64,000 bases of DNA from Anaerosporobacter faecicola (GCF_012070565.1 NZ_JAAQRO010000001.1:82868-146867); one strand, 5' to 3'; positions 55,133-64,000 are shown, counted from the stretch's first letter. Numbers and translations are program-made. The notes: generated by a model not told the origin, from the letters alone.

Positions 55133-56206
55133 TTGAAGATTAGAGTGAGAACAGAAAAACTAAAGAATGGAATGATTATTGCAGATGAAGTTTACTCCAT
55201 CATCGGGTCCTTGATCATACCTGCTAATACAAAAGTAACAAAGAAAGTTATCGATCTATTAAACTTTCATCGAATTCCAATTGTAGCGGTTGTACAGGAA
55301 GTGCAAAAGAATGTTCCAGTAAAGGAAGAAAAGACACATTTAGAAAAGGTTCGAGAAAGCAAGGAATTCAAAGCATTTGAGACGAATTTTAACCAGGTAA
55401 CATCCGATCTTGAAGGTAAAATCAATGAAATTGTTTATTTAGATAAGGAAGTTAATATTGAAGAACTGTGGAATAATCTGAATACCTTGATCAATCATAC
55501 GGATAATAGCATTGCATGCTATGATCTACTACGAAGTATGAAACATACTTCTGATTTTACGTATATACATTCTGTTAATGTCGCGTTGATTAGTAATATG
55601 ATTGCAAAATGGTTGAAGTTAAGTCAAAAAGATATCGAATTGATCAGTGTTGCTGGTCTGTTACATGATATTGGGAAGACGCTTTTACCAAAGGAGATCA
55701 TAGAAAAACAGGAATTGATCAATTCGACAGAAATCATGGAATATAAACGGCATTGTACCCTTGGCTATAATATATTGAAAGAGAAAGATATTGAAAGAAA
55801 GATCCAATTGGTGGCATTAACCCATCATGAACGTTGTGATGGCTCTGGATATCCCTTGCGTTTACGTTCGCAAGACATCTGTTCCTATGCGAAGATCATT
55901 GCAATTGCAGATACTTACGATGAATTTACGGCAATCCATGTGAATCGTAAAACCGTAAGTCCATTTCGTGTCATTGAAATGTTTGAAACAGAAGGGCTAC
56001 ATCAATTTGATACCAGTATCATGTTAACATTTTTGTCATCAATTCTTGATACGTATGTACATTCTGATGTATTATTAAGCAATGGACAAAAAGGAAAGAT
56101 TATCTTTGTTAATAAAGCAGCACCTTCAAGACCAGTTGTTAAAGTTGGAAATCAATTTATTGATTTGTTGATCAATAGTAATATATCAGTGGAACGAATC
56201 ATCTAA
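55133..56206 (+). CDS. HD-GYP domain protein, probable c-di-GMP phosphodiesterase
   Basis: 357 residues if TTG 55133 is used (AGAGGTGG 5 nt upstream; GTG 55124 overlaps that site). A short N-terminal domain (KLKNGMIIADEVYSI) precedes the HD-GYP domain: HSVNVALIS, the metal pair HDIGK (near 180), then THHERCDGSGYPL with the GYP signature and IIAIADTYDEFTA. All metal ligands seem present, so it may hydrolyse c-di-GMP. It lies right after the fibre operon terminator and faces a GGDEF-EAL gene. Confidence 0.92.
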   Translation: MKIRVRTEKLKNGMIIADEVYSIIGSLIIPANTKVTKKVIDLLNFHRIPIVAVVQEVQKNVPVKEEKTHLEKVRESKEFKAFETNFNQVTSDLEGKINEIVYLDKEVNIEELWNNLNTLINHTDNSIACYDLLRSMKHTSDFTYIHSVNVALISNMIAKWLKLSQKDIELISVAGLLHDIGKTLLPKEIIEKQELINSTEIMEYKRHCTLGYNILKEKDIERKIQLVALTHHERCDGSGYPLRLRSQDICSYAKIIAIADTYDEFTAIHVNRKTVSPFRVIEMFETEGLHQFDTSIMLTFLSSILDTYVHSDVLLSNGQKGKIIFVNKAAPSRPVVKVGNQFIDLLINSNISVERII

Positions 56207-56239
56207 ATAATCCACAAGAAAGAAGTACTGTACAAGTAG

Positions 56240-56314
56240 AAAAACTCTGTGTCAATCATGGAAGGAACGAGGTCAGTTGTACTCGTATACCAACATGTGA
56301 CACAGAGCTTTTTA
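56240..56314. terminator. Bidirectional terminator between the HD-GYP and GGDEF-EAL genes
   Basis: AAAACTCTGTGTCA (56241-56254) pairs with TGACACAGAGCTTTTT (56298-56313); A-tract on the left and T-tract on the right let it serve both convergent genes. Confidence 0.88.
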
Positions 56315-56322
56315 TTGGCTTT

Positions 56323-57867
56323 TTATTGGATATCTGTACTAGAAGGAAGAAGAGAATCTTCTAAATCGTCTTCTGGTAATATATCTTTCAGTAAAGGATA
56401 ATATTCATTTGGATAATAGTTGGAATTCACGACGATCTTATTTAGACGGTCAAAATCTCGAACTGCCATAGGCTGTGCGAAGAAATATCCTTGGGCTAAA
56501 TCACAGCCAATTTCAGTAAGAAAGTTGGCTTGTTCATTGGTTTCAACACCTTCTGCAACTACCGTAAGATTGAGCTCTTTTGCCATTGCATTCAAGTAAC
56601 GGATAATCGTTAATCCATCTTCGGTAGAAGTGTTCTGCATAAGGAATTTACGGTCGAGTTTCATAACTTGAATAGGCAGATCCTTTAATAAATTCAAAGG
56701 AGAATGGTAACTACCAAAGTTATCAATACATAATATAAATCCTTCGGAACGAAGTGTTTTGATCGTTTTGATAATATCAAGTGTAAGATCTGCAAAAGCA
56801 CGTTCGGGTAATTCTAACTCAATCATATTTTTGGGTATCTTATATTTTTCTATGTAACTATTCAATACATCAACGAATTTGGGTTGATCAAAATGAATAG
56901 GGGATACATTAATAGAGATAGGTACAGGCTGGATCTTGTTGTCAATCCAGTGACGTATTGTCTTACATGCATTTTCCCAAATATAATAGTCTAGTTTAAT
57001 AATGAAGTTATTACTTTCAAATAATGGTATGAATTGATATGGTGACAGTAACCCTTTCGTCGGATGATTCCAACGAACCAAGGCTTCTGCGGCCACAATT
57101 CGATAGATATGAAGATCAATCTCTGGTTGCAGATACATGAGGAATTGGTGGTGTTCCAACGCATAATTCATCTCTTTTGCCATCTGTGTATCTTCTAGAA
57201 ATCGCGCATTCAGTTCATCTGTGAAGAAAGCATAACGATCTGGTTGATTGGGCTCTATCGTACGTTTTGCAAGGTCAGCAAGATTGGTCATCTCGGTGAT
57301 CTTTTTCGTTCGATCTTTAACGAGATAGATTCCGTAGGATACGTATAGCTTAAATCGTCTGGAATAATTATTCAGATTTGCTGAGATTGCTGATAACTGA
57401 TCTAAGATATCTTTTTGGTTTGCGTAACGAAGTAGAAGACCAAAATTATCATTATTCAATCGGGCATAGATTTGCTTTCCATAAAGAAGAGATTGCATGG
57501 CTTGTGCTATATACACTAATACTTTGTCACTTTCTTCTAAACCATAAAGAAGATCAATCTTGCTTAAATTATCAACTTCAAAAACCACGACAGCAAAGTT
57601 TTCAGTGGGATAAGATAGAAGAGCCTCTTCCGCTTTCTTAACAAAACAATTCAGATTATAGATACCTGTTACATGATCGTGATAAGCAATATTCTCTAAT
57701 TCCATACTCTTTTCTTGGTATTTGTGGATCTCGCCAAGTAATTCTTCTTTGATTAGGGAGATTTCTCGTGTCTGTTGATCATCTTTTTTTTGATTGGCAA
57801 AATGCCGGTCAATAATATGTACGACTGTGATTAATATAAATGCAATGACCGCAATAATATATGGCAT
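56323..57867 (-). CDS. GGDEF-EAL protein with degenerate GGDEF and altered EAL loop
   Basis: 514 residues on the minus strand. A membrane helix (about 2-20) and a coiled coil lead to a GGDEF-like domain (HDHVTGIYNLNCF) whose signature reads NNDNF, so no cyclase activity is expected. The EAL domain keeps AAEALVRWNHP, ISINVSPIHF, the PERAF glutamate, KLDRKF, VVAEGVET and QGYFFAQP. However, the metal-binding DDFGTGYSSL loop reads IDNFGSYHSPL, losing one Asp. Weak hydrolase or c-di-GMP sensor are both possible. GGAGGGAATT lies just before its ATG. Confidence 0.9.
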   Translation of the reverse strand: MPYIIAVIAFILITVVHIIDRHFANQKKDDQQTREISLIKEELLGEIHKYQEKSMELENIAYHDHVTGIYNLNCFVKKAEEALLSYPTENFAVVVFEVDNLSKIDLLYGLEESDKVLVYIAQAMQSLLYGKQIYARLNNDNFGLLLRYANQKDILDQLSAISANLNNYSRRFKLYVSYGIYLVKDRTKKITEMTNLADLAKRTIEPNQPDRYAFFTDELNARFLEDTQMAKEMNYALEHHQFLMYLQPEIDLHIYRIVAAEALVRWNHPTKGLLSPYQFIPLFESNNFIIKLDYYIWENACKTIRHWIDNKIQPVPISINVSPIHFDQPKFVDVLNSYIEKYKIPKNMIELELPERAFADLTLDIIKTIKTLRSEGFILCIDNFGSYHSPLNLLKDLPIQVMKLDRKFLMQNTSTEDGLTIIRYLNAMAKELNLTVVAEGVETNEQANFLTEIGCDLAQGYFFAQPMAVRDFDRLNKIVVNSNYYPNEYYPLLKDILPEDDLEDSLLPSSTDIQ

Positions 57868-58059
57868 AATTCCCTCCTCCTCATATGTTCATCGCCTTAG
57901 AAGACTACATATATTGTAATACAGAATGGGATTTATTACAACGAATTTTGAAAGGGTAAAAGGAAAGAAAAAGTCAATTCATTAAAATATAATATAATCT
58001 ATAAAAAATAGCGCGTTTTGTGAACAATTTGTTAATCTCTATTGATAATTTTGGTAAAC

Positions 58060-58068
58060 TGGTATAGA
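58060..58068 (+). promoter_or_regulatory. Possible extended -10 promoter of the decarboxylase operon
   Basis: TGGTATAGA fits TGnTATAAT loosely; a TTGATA lies 15 bp upstream at 58042-58047, a short spacer. Leader of about 55 nt. Confidence 0.35.
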
Positions 58069-58128
58069 ATTATAATCGGCAGAAAATTGGTTTTACTTTT
58101 TAATATAATACAAAATGGAGGGCTGAAA

Positions 58129-59583
58129 ATGAGTACTACAGCACAATTGTCAGCAAGAGAAAGAATTTTATCTTTGCTAGACGACAATAGTTTTGTTGAA
58201 GTTGGTGCAATGGTAACAAAGAGAAGCACAGACTTTAACATGCAGCAAAAAGAGATACCTGCAGATGGCGTAATTACTGGTTATGGAGTAATTGACTGTA
58301 ATTTAGTATATGTATATAGCCAAGATGCAGCAGCATTAGGTGGTTCCGTAGGTGAGATGCATGCGAAGAAGATTGCTCACATCTATGATATGGCTATGAA
58401 AGTTGGCGCACCAGTAATCGGACTTATTGACTGCGCTGGTTTAAGATTACAAGAAGCAACAGATGCTTTGCATGGTTTTGGTGAATTATATCTGAAACAA
58501 ACATTAGCTTCTGGTGTTATTCCTCAAATTACTGCAGTTTTTGGTACATGTGGTGGTGGAGTTGCTGTTTCTTCCAATTTAAGTGACTTTACTTTCATGA
58601 CAGAGAAAGATGCAAAATTATTTGTTAATGCACCAAATACATTAGACGGTAATTATACATCAAAATGTGATACAAGCTCATCAAAATTCCAAGCAGAAGC
58701 TGGTGTAGCTGATGTGGTTTGTGAAGATGATGCAGCTGTATTAGCAAGCATTCGTGAATTAGTAAGCATTTTACCAGGTAATAATGAAGATAATGATTCT
58801 TATGATGAATGCAATGATGACTTAAATCGTTTGGTACCTTCTTTAGGTACATCTCTAAAAGATTCTGCTGTTGCGTTAAGAGAAATCTCTGACGACAACT
58901 TCTTCTATGAAGTAAAATCTGCATATGCAAAAGACATGGTAACTGGTTTCATTCGCTTAAATGGAATGACAATTGGTGCTGTTGCAAACCGTGCAGAAGT
59001 ACTTGATGAAGAATTCAAAGTAACAGAAAAATTCGATGGTACATTATCTACAGCTGGTTGTGAAAAAGCCACAAGCTTTGTTAACTTCTGTGATGCATTT
59101 AATATTCCAGTATTAACATTAACTAGCGTGAAAGGATACAAAGCTACAGTTGAAGAAGAGAAGACAATTGCGAAAGCTGCAGCAAAATTAACATATGCAT
59201 TTGCGAATGCAACAGTACCAAAAGTAAATGTAATCGTTGGAGAAGCATATGGTAGTGCTTACGTAACGATGAACTCAAAACATATCGGAGCAGATATGGT
59301 TTTTGCTTATGAAGATGCAACAATCGGAATGATGGATGCAAAATCTGCAGCACAGATCATGTATGCAGAAGAAATCAAAGCTGCTAGTGATGCAACAGCA
59401 ATGATCAATGAAAAAGCAAACGAATATGCAAGTCTTCAATCAAGCGTAGAAGCAGCTGCTAAGAGAGGTTATGTAGATAATGTTATCGCAGCAGACGCTA
59501 CCAGAAAGCAACTTGTTTATGCATATGAAATGCTATTTACGAAGAGAGAGAGCCGTCCAAGTAAAAAGCATGGCACGGTTTAA
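58129..59583 (+). CDS. Acyl-CoA carboxyltransferase subunit (MmdA/PccB-like)
   Basis: Biotin-dependent carboxyltransferase alpha subunit of methylmalonyl-CoA decarboxylase or glutaconyl/propionyl-type complexes. 484 residues from ATG 58129 (GGAGGG 6 nt upstream; the longer upstream frame is not coding). Crotonase-like halves: ADGVITGYGVIDCNLVYVYSQD, IGLIDCAGLRLQEA, AVFGTCGGGVAVSS in the first; GAVANRAEVLDEEF, VIVGEAYGSAYVTMNSKHIGAD in the second. First gene of a five-gene operon. Which acyl-CoA it uses cannot be read from sequence. Confidence 0.85.
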   Translation: MSTTAQLSARERILSLLDDNSFVEVGAMVTKRSTDFNMQQKEIPADGVITGYGVIDCNLVYVYSQDAAALGGSVGEMHAKKIAHIYDMAMKVGAPVIGLIDCAGLRLQEATDALHGFGELYLKQTLASGVIPQITAVFGTCGGGVAVSSNLSDFTFMTEKDAKLFVNAPNTLDGNYTSKCDTSSSKFQAEAGVADVVCEDDAAVLASIRELVSILPGNNEDNDSYDECNDDLNRLVPSLGTSLKDSAVALREISDDNFFYEVKSAYAKDMVTGFIRLNGMTIGAVANRAEVLDEEFKVTEKFDGTLSTAGCEKATSFVNFCDAFNIPVLTLTSVKGYKATVEEEKTIAKAAAKLTYAFANATVPKVNVIVGEAYGSAYVTMNSKHIGADMVFAYEDATIGMMDAKSAAQIMYAEEIKAASDATAMINEKANEYASLQSSVEAAAKRGYVDNVIAADATRKQLVYAYEMLFTKRESRPSKKHGTV

Positions 59584-59601
59584 TATGAGGTGATGCATAT
59601 T

Positions 59602-60387
59602 ATGAAAAAGAAACTAGTGCTATTATTATGTCTGATTTTATGCATGTTTACATTTGCAGCATGTTCATCAGATAAAAGTAAGCCTGCAACATTTGAATAT
59701 GATGAGGCAACCGTAACGGAAACAGCAACACAATGGATGGATTCTTGGAACCAGATGGATTTTTCTACTTATGACGATGATACGTTAGCTGATTTAGTAT
59801 CATCAGGTCAGATGGACGAAGCAACAAAATCTACGTTTGCTTCTTGGAGACAGACACAATCTGATATTGGTGCTTTTGTAGAAGTTAAGAAAACAAAGAT
59901 TGAAGAAGATGGAGATACAATCTATGTTGTATTCACTACTTCTTATGATGGAACAAAGAATGAAGTGCTTTTCAAAGTACCTTTTGACGCAACATTAAAC
60001 GTGGATTCCAATGCAATTACAGTTGAAGAACAAGAAACAATTTGGGATAAACTAGAATTTGCGTTAGTGAATACCATATTAGGTATGGGTACCGTATTCG
60101 TTGTCTTGATCTTTATCTCATTCTTGATCGCTTTATTTAAGTTCATTCCTATGATTCAAGCAAAGATGGCAAAGAAACAAGAAATCGAAATGAATGTAGT
60201 TGAATCTATTGATAATACAGTATCGCAAATTGCTGAACAGGAAGAAGAAGAATTAGTAGATGATAGTGAATTAGTAGCCGTTATTACTGCTGCAATCATG
60301 GCATCTATGGGTGATGAAGCACCAGCCGATGGTTTGGTAGTTCGTTCAATTAAAAGAGCAAAAACGAATAAATGGCAGAAAGCTTAA
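59602..60387 (+). CDS. OadG-type gamma subunit with lipoprotein N-terminus
   Basis: Small membrane subunit of the Na+-pumping decarboxylase, here enlarged. 261 residues from ATG 59602 (AGGTGA 7 nt upstream). A lipobox FAACSS near residue 20 predicts lipid attachment outside the membrane. An exported domain of about 120 residues with a DUF3887-like pattern (WMDSWNQMDFSTYDD) follows. A membrane helix (about 156-178, LGMGTVFVVLIFISFLIALF) and a cytoplasmic acidic tail match OadG. Usual OadG is under 100 residues, so this is a fusion of an extracellular module to the gamma subunit. Confidence 0.82.
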   Translation: MKKKLVLLLCLILCMFTFAACSSDKSKPATFEYDEATVTETATQWMDSWNQMDFSTYDDDTLADLVSSGQMDEATKSTFASWRQTQSDIGAFVEVKKTKIEEDGDTIYVVFTTSYDGTKNEVLFKVPFDATLNVDSNAITVEEQETIWDKLEFALVNTILGMGTVFVVLIFISFLIALFKFIPMIQAKMAKKQEIEMNVVESIDNTVSQIAEQEEEELVDDSELVAVITAAIMASMGDEAPADGLVVRSIKRAKTNKWQKA

Positions 60388-60406
60388 GTTTAGGAGGAAT
60401 AATTCA

Positions 60407-60778
60407 ATGAAAAATTATACAATTACTGTAAATGGTAACGTTTATGAAGTATCCGTAGAAGAAGGTGTTTCTGGAGCAACTCCAGTAGCTTCAGCACCAG
60501 TAGCAAAAGCAGCACCAGTAGCAAAAGCAGCTCCAGCACCAAAAGCAGCAGCAGGTGCACAAGGTAGTGTTAAAGTAAATGCTCCAATGCCAGGAAAGAT
60601 TCTTGCAGTGAAAGCAAATGCAGGCGCAGCTGTTAAAAAAGGTGATGTATTATTAGTTCTTGAAGCAATGAAGATGGAAAATGAAATTGTTGCTCCTCAA
60701 GATGGTACAGTAGCTAGCATTAATGTAGCAGTTGGTAACTCAGTAGAAGCTGGGGACGTATTAGCTACATTAAACTAG
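60407..60778 (+). CDS. Biotin carboxyl carrier protein of the decarboxylase
   Basis: Carries carboxyl groups between the carboxyltransferase and the membrane decarboxylase. 123 residues. N-terminal YTITVNGNVYEVSVEEG, an Ala/Pro-rich flexible linker (about 28-50) made of repeated APVAKA units, then the biotinyl domain with EAMKMEN; the lysine there is biotinylated. AGGAGGAA precedes the ATG. A repeat of seven-base blocks in the linker could slip during replication. Confidence 0.95.
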   Translation: MKNYTITVNGNVYEVSVEEGVSGATPVASAPVAKAAPVAKAAPAPKAAAGAQGSVKVNAPMPGKILAVKANAGAAVKKGDVLLVLEAMKMENEIVAPQDGTVASINVAVGNSVEAGDVLATLN

Positions 60779-60832
60779 GATTTGCATGTGTCATGTAAAT
60801 TCCCACAAAGTAAATTGGGAGGTAAGAACTAA

Positions 60833-61960
60833 ATGAGCGACATTTTAACAATGTTGAAGAACTTGGCTGGTCAATCCGCATTTGCTTCTTTAACAATCGG
60901 AAATTATATAATGGTCGCGGTTGCATGCTTTTTCCTATACTTAGCGATAAAGAAACAGTATGAACCACTACTATTAACACCAATCGCATTTGGTATGTTG
61001 TTAGTAAACTTGTATCCACCAATTATTCAAGAAGGCGGATTGTTACATTATTTTTATTTACTTGATGAATGGAGTATCTTACCATCATTAATCTTCTTAG
61101 GTGTTGGTGCGATGACAGACTTTGGTCCATTGATTGCCAATCCAAAGAGTTTCTTGCTTGGTGCCGCAGCACAGTTTGGTATCTTCTCTGCGTATCTTTT
61201 TGCAATCCTTATGGGATTCAACGGAAAAGCAGCAGCAGCTATTTCAATTATCGGTGGTGCAGATGGTCCAACTTCAATCTTCTTAGCTGGTAAATTAGGA
61301 CAAACGACATTAATGGGACCGATCGCAGTAGCAGCATATTCTTATATGTCATTGGTACCTATTATTCAACCACCGATCATGAAACTATTAACATCGAAAA
61401 AAGAACGTGCTATTAAGATGGAACAATTAAGACCAGTATCTAAATTAGAGAAAATCTTATTCCCTGTTATCGTTACGATCGTTGTTGCATTGATTCTTCC
61501 TACTGTAACTCCACTTGTTGGTATGCTTATGTTAGGTAACTTATTCAGAGAATCTGGTGTTGTAAAACAACTTGTTGATACAGCTTCCAATGCATTAATG
61601 TACATAGTTGTAATCTTACTTGGTACTTCTGTAGGTGCAACTACAAGTGCAGAAGCATTCTTGAACTGGAATACAATCAAGATTGTAGCACTTGGTTTGA
61701 TTGCATTTGCAATTGGTACAGCAGCAGGTGTTTTATTCGGTAAATTAATGTGCAAATTAACTGGTGGTAAAGTTAATCCATTGATTGGTTCCGCAGGTGT
61801 ATCTGCAGTACCAATGGCAGCCAGAGTTTCACAAAAAGTTGGTGCAGAAGAAGATCCTACAAACTTCTTACTAATGCATGCTATGGGACCTAATGTTGCT
61901 GGTGTAATTGGTACAGCAGTAGCTGCTGGTACTTTCATGGCTATATTTGGTGTGAAATAA
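60833..61960 (+). CDS. oadB: Na+-translocating decarboxylase beta subunit OadB
   Basis: Integral membrane subunit that decarboxylates the carboxybiotin and exports Na+. 375 residues, about nine to eleven helices. Signature stretches: [34 protein letters not shown] (contains the catalytic aspartate), and [17 protein letters not shown] near the C-terminus. GGGAGG lies 10 nt before the ATG. It shows that the operon encodes an ion pump rather than a soluble transcarboxylase. Confidence 0.96.
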   Translation: MSDILTMLKNLAGQSAFASLTIGNYIMVAVACFFLYLAIKKQYEPLLLTPIAFGMLLVNLYPPIIQEGGLLHYFYLLDEWSILPSLIFLGVGAMTDFGPLIANPKSFLLGAAAQFGIFSAYLFAILMGFNGKAAAAISIIGGADGPTSIFLAGKLGQTTLMGPIAVAAYSYMSLVPIIQPPIMKLLTSKKERAIKMEQLRPVSKLEKILFPVIVTIVVALILPTVTPLVGMLMLGNLFRESGVVKQLVDTASNALMYIVVILLGTSVGATTSAEAFLNWNTIKIVALGLIAFAIGTAAGVLFGKLMCKLTGGKVNPLIGSAGVSAVPMAARVSQKVGAEEDPTNFLLMHAMGPNVAGVIGTAVAAGTFMAIFGVK

Positions 61961-61986
61961 ACGAAGCATCAATCATATGATAGAAA

Positions 61987-62042
61987 GGTCAAACGGTCAT
62001 TTCACATTGTGCTAGCACAAAAGTGAATATGACGTGTTGACC
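61987..62042 (+). other. Stem-loop in the oadB-oadA gap
   Basis: GGTCAA (61987-61992) pairs with TTGACC (62037-62042), GTCATTTCAC with GTGAATATGAC, and the tip is the palindrome GTGCTAGCAC. No T-tract, so an mRNA processing or stability element rather than a terminator is likely. Confidence 0.5.
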
Positions 62043-62163
62043 GACCAAACATGAGCGAGTAGCGCAAATGCGCGGATTGCGAATTATAAGATTAAGACGA
62101 ATCAAGATTTTAAGTAGGAGTATGTACTGCTTAGAATGAAAGAAATTTACAGGAGGTAGTAAA

Positions 62164-63576
62164 ATGTCAGAACAAGCGAAGAGACCGGTAAAGATTACCG
62201 AGACCATATTACGTGATGCACATCAATCTTTGATTGCCACTAGAATGACAACGGAACAAATGCTTCCAATCATTGATAAGATGGATAAGGTTGGTTACCA
62301 TTCAGTAGAGTGTTGGGGTGGTGCAACTTTTGATGCATCCCTTCGTTTCTTAAAAGAAGATCCATGGGAAAGACTTAGAAAATTAAGAGCAGGATTTAAG
62401 AATACAAAACTACAAATGTTATTCAGAGGACAGAATATCTTAGGATATCGTCATTATGCTGATGATGTAGTTGAATATTTCGTTCAAAAATCAATTGCTA
62501 ATGGTATTGATATCATTCGTATCTTTGACTGCTTGAATGATATTCGTAACTTAGAAACTGCAGTTAAAGCAGCAAATAAAGAAAAAGGACACGCACAGAT
62601 TGCTCTTTCTTATACATTAGGTGATGCTTATACATTAGACTATTGGACAGATATGGCAAAACGTATTGAAGATATGGGTGCAGATTCTTTATGTATCAAA
62701 GATATGGCTGGTTTATTAGTACCTTATAAAGCTACTGAATTAGTAGAAACTTTAAAAGCTGCTACAAAACTTCCAATCCAACTTCATACACACTATACTT
62801 CAGGTGTTGCTTCTATGACTTACATGAAAGCAGTAGAAGCTGGTTGTGATATCATTGATACTGCTATGTCTCCATTCGCAATGGGAACAAGCCAACCTGC
62901 AACAGAAGTTATGGCTGAAACATTCAAGGGAACAGCTTATGATCCAGGATTTGACCAAAATCTATTAGCTGAAATTGCTGATTACTTCAGACCAATGAGA
63001 GATGACTGCTTAGCTAGTGGATTATTAAATCCAAAGGTTATGGGTGTTAATATCAAGACTCTTATGTATCAAGTACCGGGTGGTATGTTATCAAACTTAG
63101 TTTCTCAATTAAAAGATGCGCATCAAGAAGATAAATACTATCAAGTATTAGAGGAAGTTCCTCGTGTACGTAAAGATTTTGGTGAACCACCTCTAGTAAC
63201 ACCTTCAAGCCAGATCGTTGGTACACAAGCTGTATTAAACGTATTATCTGGAGAACGTTACAAGATGATCACAAAAGAATCAAAAGCACTTCTTCGTGGA
63301 GAATATGGTCAAACAGTAAAACCATTTAACGCTGAAGTACAAAAGAAAGCAATCGGCGATGAAAAAGCAATCACTTGCCGTCCAGCTGACTTGATCAAAC
63401 CAGAACTTAAGACAATTGAAGCAGAGATGGCTCAATGGAAAGAACAAGACGAAGATGTATTAACATATGCATTGTTCCCACAAGTAGCAACTGAATTCTT
63501 CAAATATCGTCAAGCTCAAAAAACAAAGGTAGATTTAACTGCTGCAGATTCAGCAAGTAAAGCTTACCCAGTTTAA
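62164..63576 (+). CDS. oadA: Oxaloacetate decarboxylase/pyruvate carboxylase-type carboxyltransferase subunit OadA (5S)
   Basis: Transfers carboxyl from oxaloacetate to biotin (or the reverse to pyruvate). 470 residues. TIM-barrel signature ITETILRDAHQSLIATRM (metal-binding Asp), ECWGGATFDASLRFL, MLFRGQNILGYRHY, the lysine in SLCIKDMAGLL and the HTHYTSG metal histidines. A C-terminal PK/PycB domain (RGEYGQTVKPFN) is present but no fused biotin domain, so it must use the free carrier protein. AGGAGGTAG precedes the ATG. With the CoA-type subunit upstream the operon has two carboxyltransferases. Confidence 0.95.
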   Translation: MSEQAKRPVKITETILRDAHQSLIATRMTTEQMLPIIDKMDKVGYHSVECWGGATFDASLRFLKEDPWERLRKLRAGFKNTKLQMLFRGQNILGYRHYADDVVEYFVQKSIANGIDIIRIFDCLNDIRNLETAVKAANKEKGHAQIALSYTLGDAYTLDYWTDMAKRIEDMGADSLCIKDMAGLLVPYKATELVETLKAATKLPIQLHTHYTSGVASMTYMKAVEAGCDIIDTAMSPFAMGTSQPATEVMAETFKGTAYDPGFDQNLLAEIADYFRPMRDDCLASGLLNPKVMGVNIKTLMYQVPGGMLSNLVSQLKDAHQEDKYYQVLEEVPRVRKDFGEPPLVTPSSQIVGTQAVLNVLSGERYKMITKESKALLRGEYGQTVKPFNAEVQKKAIGDEKAITCRPADLIKPELKTIEAEMAQWKEQDEDVLTYALFPQVATEFFKYRQAQKTKVDLTAADSASKAYPV

Positions 63577-63583
63577 TAATAAG

Positions 63584-63624
63584 AAAAAGGTGCTGTTGCA
63601 TGTATTTGCAATAACACCTTTTTT
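63584..63624 (+). terminator. Terminator of the decarboxylase operon
   Basis: AAAAAGGTG and TTGCA (63584-63600) pair with TGCAA and CACCTTTTTT (63607-63624). Confidence 0.92.
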
Positions 63625-64000
63625 GTTGTTGTATAGCAGCAAAATAAACCACCGGCTCTTGATAACCATTCCAGAACCAAGATAATTTCTAGCCATACTG
63701 AATCGAGCAGCAGTCAACCCTAATGGAATTAAGATTTTGCCATTCACGAGAAAAGGAACAAGTACTCGAAGGTTCAACTGAAAATGAAATAAGTACTTGA
63801 CAGATGATTACTTCGAGAGTAGAATTAAAATAGTTCGAAAGAAGAAGTAATAAAATAGCAGGTAAGGGAGATTATGATATGCCCCCTGTCAAGTAGACAG
63901 GTTAAATATCTAAAATGAGTGTTTACTGAATGACCATACTTCGTATGAGGTATGGTCATTTTTTATGCACACCATTTTTCTTTGTATTTTTTGATTCGTT
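63625..64000 (-). other. Right-edge region, possible mobile-element end
   Basis: A short minus-strand frame (63635-63777) has no ribosome site. CCCCCTGTCAAGTAGACAGG at 63882-63901 looks like an IS end. A terminator-like hairpin, AATGACCATAC (63929-63939) with GTATGGTCATT (63950-63960) and T-tract, lies just before a minus-strand frame that ends at the TAA near 63965 and runs off the edge (lysine-rich C-terminus KYKEKWCA). It may be the tail of a transposase gene; too little is visible to decide. Confidence 0.3.

Noticed and set aside
61366..61938. 190-residue frame on the minus strand inside oadB
   Set aside because: Antisense shadow of a strongly supported gene; its Ala/Pro/Thr composition mirrors oadB codons.
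63550..63777. 75-residue minus-strand frame
   Set aside because: It reads through the terminator of the decarboxylase operon and lacks a ribosome site.

Overview
The window looks like a chromosomal segment of a low-GC, spore-forming anaerobic Firmicute, most likely a Lachnospiraceae (Clostridium cluster XIV). Evidence: AT-rich DNA with strong AGGAGG ribosome sites, a GerW/YtfJ sporulation pair, a CoA-dehydratase activase, a Na+-pumping biotin decarboxylase operon, and the order rpmB - asp23/yloU - fakA/yloV - recG that is familiar from Firmicutes. I cannot name the species from the sequence alone.

Layout. (1) 1-16150, mostly housekeeping: a truncated acyl-CoA dehydratase activase (minus strand), a LysM protein, a CorA-type Mg2+ transporter behind a long structured leader, a rhomboid-like membrane protein with a zinc-binding tail, pyruvate kinase, an unrecognised 469-residue protein, the DUF2953-gerW pair, rpmB, a 45-residue membrane protein on the minus strand, asp23-fakA and recG. 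(2) 16346-35321, a complete Gram-positive type IV pilus locus: pilB, pilT, pilC, major prepilin, pilD, a fused PilM-PilN, PilO, four minor-pilin or PilX-type proteins, a 1478-residue secreted DUF5057-like protein and a SpoVK/CbbX-type AAA ATPase. (3) 35750-37714: TspO and a D-Ala-D-Ala carboxypeptidase. (4) 38236-54881, one 16.6-kb co-directional array: two SipW-type signal peptidases, five small exported proteins (several TasA/camelysin-like), a membrane-anchored McrB-like AAA+ ATPase, a DUF2357/McrC-like partner without a visible nuclease, and a 2788-residue secreted beta-repeat protein. (5) 55133-57867: an HD-GYP protein and a GGDEF-EAL protein facing each other across a shared terminator. 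(6) 58129-63576: a carboxyltransferase / OadG / biotin carrier / OadB / OadA operon. The right edge may carry the end of a mobile element.

Mobile DNA. Two copies (273 and 274 bp, about 97% identical by eye) of a near-perfect palindromic MITE-like element lie at 3579-3851 and 35371-35644 in opposite orientation. Each has matching terminal inverted repeats and its own 7-bp target duplication (ATAATAG and TTAAGAG). The first copy is inserted inside another, shorter repeated hairpin element whose other copy is at 2108-2212.

How the parts may work together (inference): pilus, SipW-exported fibre-like proteins, a giant adhesin-like protein and two c-di-GMP-type proteins sit side by side, which reads as a surface-attachment island. 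The least familiar part is the SipW / fibre / McrB-like / DUF2357-like / giant repeat protein operon; the ATPase pair resembles the core of McrBC but lacks a nuclease and is anchored in the membrane.
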